DNA of 64,000 nucleotides, from NCBI GenBank assembly GCA_964398225.1, contig CAYNLY010000002.1:1-64000 (forward strand). Reading direction: 5' to 3'. The stretch comes from CAYNLY01 sp964398225. Its GTDB lineage: Bacteria > Pseudomonadota > Zetaproteobacteria > Mariprofundales > Mariprofundaceae. Shown in pieces: positions 61,848 through 64,000 of the stretch (its first letter is position 1; each line of letters opens with the position of its first letter). Both the position numbers and the translations under genes were made by a program. The notes under the pieces are model-generated. The model searched no databases. It worked only from the letters and a program-made list of their open reading frames with translations, and had not been told where the DNA came from.

Positions 61848-63536
61848 TCAGGCGCAAACGCCGTTGTCCGGCGCGTAGGTAAGGCGGCTCAGGTGCCGAC
61901 GAATCACGAGCACCGCGTGTAGGCTCATCGACAGCGCATCCAGCCCCATGTTCATCAGCCGCTCGGTCCATTCCGGATCCGCGGCCAGCTCCCCGCACAG
62001 CGACACCGGAATGCCGGCCCGGTGCGCTGCCTGCACGGTCAGCCGCATCAGGCGCTCGATCGCGGGGTGTTCCGCCCGGTAAAGACCGGCCACTTCCTCG
62101 TCGGCCCGGTCGGCGGCCAGCGCATACTGCATCAGGTCGTTGGTTCCGATCGAGAAGAAATCCGACACCTTCGCCAGTTCGTCGGCGATCAGCACCGCCG
62201 CCGGCACTTCGATCATCGCGCCCAGAGGCACCCGCACGCCGCCGCCGGCGCGCTCGATCTCGTCCTGGAGCATGCGCCGCACGGCCTGCATTTCCTCGAC
62301 CGACACCACCATCGGCACGAGCACCTGCACCGGCCCTTCCCGGGCCGCAGCAACAATGCCCCGGAGCTGGGCGCGCAACAGATCGGGCATGCGCAGAAGC
62401 AGGCGGATCCCGCGCAGGCCCATGGCCGGATTCATGCCGTTGAAGGGATCGGCGCCCACGCAGCGATAGAGCTGGGGCTTGTCGCCGCCGACATCGAGCA
62501 GCCGGATCGTCACCGGTCGTCCCGCCATCGCCCGCACGACCTCGCGATAGCAGGCGGCCTGCGTGGCGGCATCGGGCGGATCGCCGGAGTTCATGAACAG
62601 AAACTCGGTCCGGAACAGACCGATGCCCTCCACGCCGACGCGCAGCGCCATGTCCAGCTCTTCGGGAAACTCCAGATTGCCCATGATCGGCAGCGGATGA
62701 CCGTCGGCGCTCCGGGAGGGACGGCCGGCATAGGCCATGAGCTGATCGTGGTAGACCTCGATCGCCTCGGCGAACCGCCGGTAGCGCACCTGTTCCTCGG
62801 CCTCGGGGTTCAGCACCCACCGCCCCTGTTCGCCGTCGAGAATCAGCGTATCACCGTCCCGGGCCCGATCGAGGATGCCCTCCACGCCGACGAGCGCGGG
62901 CAGACCGATGCCGCGCGCCAGAATCAGCGCGTGCGAGCCGCCGCCGCCTTGTTCTGCGACGAGGCCAGCTGCACCGGCGCGCCAGAGCGCGACCACCTCG
63001 GAAACCGTGAAATCCTCGGCAATGAAGATCTGCGGATCGTCGCCCTCGGCTCCGGGCTGATGCAGATCCGCAGGTTCCCCGGCCAGATGACGGAGCACGC
63101 GCTGGCCCACCTGTTCGACATCGTCCTTGCGGGCGCGCAGGTACTCGTCCTCGATCTGCTCGAAGGCCTGCTCGATCGCGTCCATCTGCTGGCGCAGCGC
63201 CCACTCCGCATTGATGGCCTGCTCGCGGATGCGTTCGCGCGCGCGGTCCACGAGCTCCGGATCCGAGAGCATCATGATGTGCGCATCCAGAATCATCTGC
63301 GGATCCCGGGATTCGACCACGGCCAGCTGCCGTCGCTCATGCTCCATTTCCCGGAGCGCGGCCATCACCGCGCGATCCAGTCGCTCGACCTCGGCCTCCA
63401 CGGCGGCAGACGCCAGGTGGCGCTCGGGGATCGGCATCCGCCCCCGCCGAAGCTTCTGAACCCGGCCGATGACCACGCCGGGGCTTGTGGCAACGGCGCC
63501 GCCTTCGTGCCGGATGCGCTCCGGCGCACCCATCAT
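61848..63536 (-). CDS. ptsI: Phosphoenolpyruvate-protein phosphotransferase (PTS enzyme I)
   Basis: Phosphorylates HPr from PEP (562 aa). The phosphorylated His is H202 in GGGGSHALILARGIGLP; the C-terminal PEP domain has FRTEFLFMN, FFSIGTNDLMQYALAADRAD and SLCGELAADPEW with the catalytic Cys. No GAF domain, so not a PtsP. Its ATG overlaps the ptsH stop (ATGA). No sugar EIIBC is in the window, so it may serve regulation rather than transport. Confidence 0.95.
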   Translation of the reverse strand: MMGAPERIRHEGGAVATSPGVVIGRVQKLRRGRMPIPERHLASAAVEAEVERLDRAVMAALREMEHERRQLAVVESRDPQMILDAHIMMLSDPELVDRARERIREQAINAEWALRQQMDAIEQAFEQIEDEYLRARKDDVEQVGQRVLRHLAGEPADLHQPGAEGDDPQIFIAEDFTVSEVVALWRAGAAGLVAEQGGGGSHALILARGIGLPALVGVEGILDRARDGDTLILDGEQGRWVLNPEAEEQVRYRRFAEAIEVYHDQLMAYAGRPSRSADGHPLPIMGNLEFPEELDMALRVGVEGIGLFRTEFLFMNSGDPPDAATQAACYREVVRAMAGRPVTIRLLDVGGDKPQLYRCVGADPFNGMNPAMGLRGIRLLLRMPDLLRAQLRGIVAAAREGPVQVLVPMVVSVEEMQAVRRMLQDEIERAGGGVRVPLGAMIEVPAAVLIADELAKVSDFFSIGTNDLMQYALAADRADEEVAGLYRAEHPAIERLMRLTVQAAHRAGIPVSLCGELAADPEWTERLMNMGLDALSMSLHAVLVIRRHLSRLTYAPDNGVCA

Positions 63537-63802
63537 GACTCCTCGCCGAAGCGATCGTCGACCAGCGCCGCGATCGCCGCCAGCGCATCCTCGGCGTCCG
63601 GCCCCTCGGCACGGACGATGAGTTCGGTGCCGCGGGCCGCGGCCAGCATCATGATGCCCATGATGCTCTTCGCGTTCACCTCGACCTCGTCCCGGGCCAG
63701 GATGATTTCCGACTGAAACCGGCCGGCGACGGCGGCCAGCTTCGCCGAGGCCCGCGCATGCAGGCCCAGCTTGTTCCGGATCGTCACCCGCCGCTCAGGC
63801 AT
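63533..63802 (-). CDS. ptsH: Phosphocarrier protein HPr
   Basis: About 89 aa. Phospho-acceptor H15 is in NKLGLHARASAKL, and S46 in KSIMGIMMLAA matches the HPr-kinase site. Choosing ATG 63802 puts these at the canonical positions 15 and 46; GTG at 63808 would shift them by two. Overlaps the upstream EIIA frame by 8 bp and ptsI by 4. Confidence 0.95.
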   Translation of the reverse strand: MPERRVTIRNKLGLHARASAKLAAVAGRFQSEIILARDEVEVNAKSIMGIMMLAAARGTELIVRAEGPDAEDALAAIAALVDDRFGEES

Positions 63803-64000
63803 CCCCACGGCTCCGGCGCTCGCCGATCAGCTCGGACGCAAGACAGATGTATTGCCGGCCCGAGGCGACGACCTCGCGCGCAAGCACCGTAACGTCGCGT
63901 TCCTCCCGGCGCATGACGAAGGCCTTGACGAGCAGCGGAATGTTGAAGCCGGAGACGACCTCGATGCGCCCCGGTTCGAGAAACTCGAGCGCGATGTTGC
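63795..64000 (-). CDS. PTS mannose-type EIIA component, N-terminus beyond the window
   Basis: Only the C-terminal 68 codons lie in the window. The visible residues include VVSGFNIPLLVKAF (typical NLPML-like EIIA-Man sequence) and AREVVASGRQYICLAS. In proteobacteria this EIIA-HPr-EI cluster often acts in nitrogen or carbon regulation with HPr kinase; neither rapZ nor hprK is visible. The stop overlaps the ptsH start. Confidence 0.85.
   Translation of the reverse strand, partial: NIALEFLEPGRIEVVSGFNIPLLVKAFVMRREERDVTVLAREVVASGRQYICLASELIGERRSRGDA

Overview
The window is 64 kb of very gene-dense, G+C-rich (about two thirds by eye) chromosomal DNA from a proteobacterium, most likely a gammaproteobacterium. 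The evidence is the ubiquinone gene ubiA, the miaB-phoH(ybeZ)-ybeY-corC-lnt block, a DUF2782 protein, trpFBA-accD-folC, topA-dprA-LysM, and two-subunit glycyl-tRNA synthetase. I cannot name a genus. A run of exactly 100 N inside argD shows this is a draft or metagenomic scaffold. I see no rRNA, tRNA, CRISPR array, insertion sequence, prophage or attachment site. No stretch longer than about 200 bp lacks a gene; the longest gaps, 180-200 bp, lie at 7057-7255 (glyQ/cNMP gene) and 15698-15877 (RRM gene leader).

Layout. 1-7056 (-): glyQ-glyS-fetB-like-smc (smc runs off the left edge). 7256-15449 (+): a cNMP-fold protein, miaB, phoH, ybeY, corC, lnt, gpsA, smr, DUF2782 protein and a ThiE-like protein. 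15443-21240 (-): RRM protein, Yip1 protein, ubiA, usp, aldehyde dehydrogenase, cytochrome b561, argG. 21369-23656 (+): cyclopropane synthase plus a geranylgeranyl-reductase-like flavoprotein. 23649-25690 (-): argF, argD. 25763-31696 (+): trpF, trpB, trpA, class-II cyclic-nucleotide-phosphodiesterase-like protein, accD, folC, receiver protein. 31693-40573 (-): ilvN, ilvB, rimI, topA, dprA, LysM protein, plsY, SDR epimerase. 40714-45659: a membrane protein with a basic tail (+), acyl-CoA synthetase (+), M48 protease (-), ceramidase-like membrane hydrolase (+). 45696-47834 (-): hemE, thiG, thiS. 47964-50704 (+): TPR protein, aroQ, accB, accC. 50732-53896 (-): leuA with a leader peptide and attenuator, pssA, psd. 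53990-55096 (+): second cNMP-binding protein. 55107-64000 (-): outer-membrane protein, LolD-like ATPase, two FtsX-like permeases, LolA-like protein, lipB, bioB, ptsI, ptsH, and a truncated mannose-type EIIA.

Most genes are housekeeping and packed in co-directional operons with ATGA, TGATG or GTGA junctions. Several convergent pairs overlap at their stop codons. The themes are envelope lipid synthesis (lnt, plsY, gpsA, pssA, psd, cfa, accBCD), branched-chain, aromatic and arginine amino-acid synthesis, and cofactors (biotin, lipoate, thiamine, haem, quinone).

The main unexpected signal is in the promoters. Eight starts (psd, argD, trpF, aldehyde dehydrogenase, M48 protease, DUF2782, ubiA and the leu leader peptide) have a -10-like hexamer ending exactly 6 nt before the ATG and no Shine-Dalgarno sequence. 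This is the expected geometry of leaderless transcripts. Other notable items are the leu attenuator driven by such a leaderless leader peptide, a putative trans-envelope lipid or lipoprotein transport operon (55107-60120), a CFA-synthase/reductase pair that may make modified fatty acids, and several inverted repeats placed on promoters.
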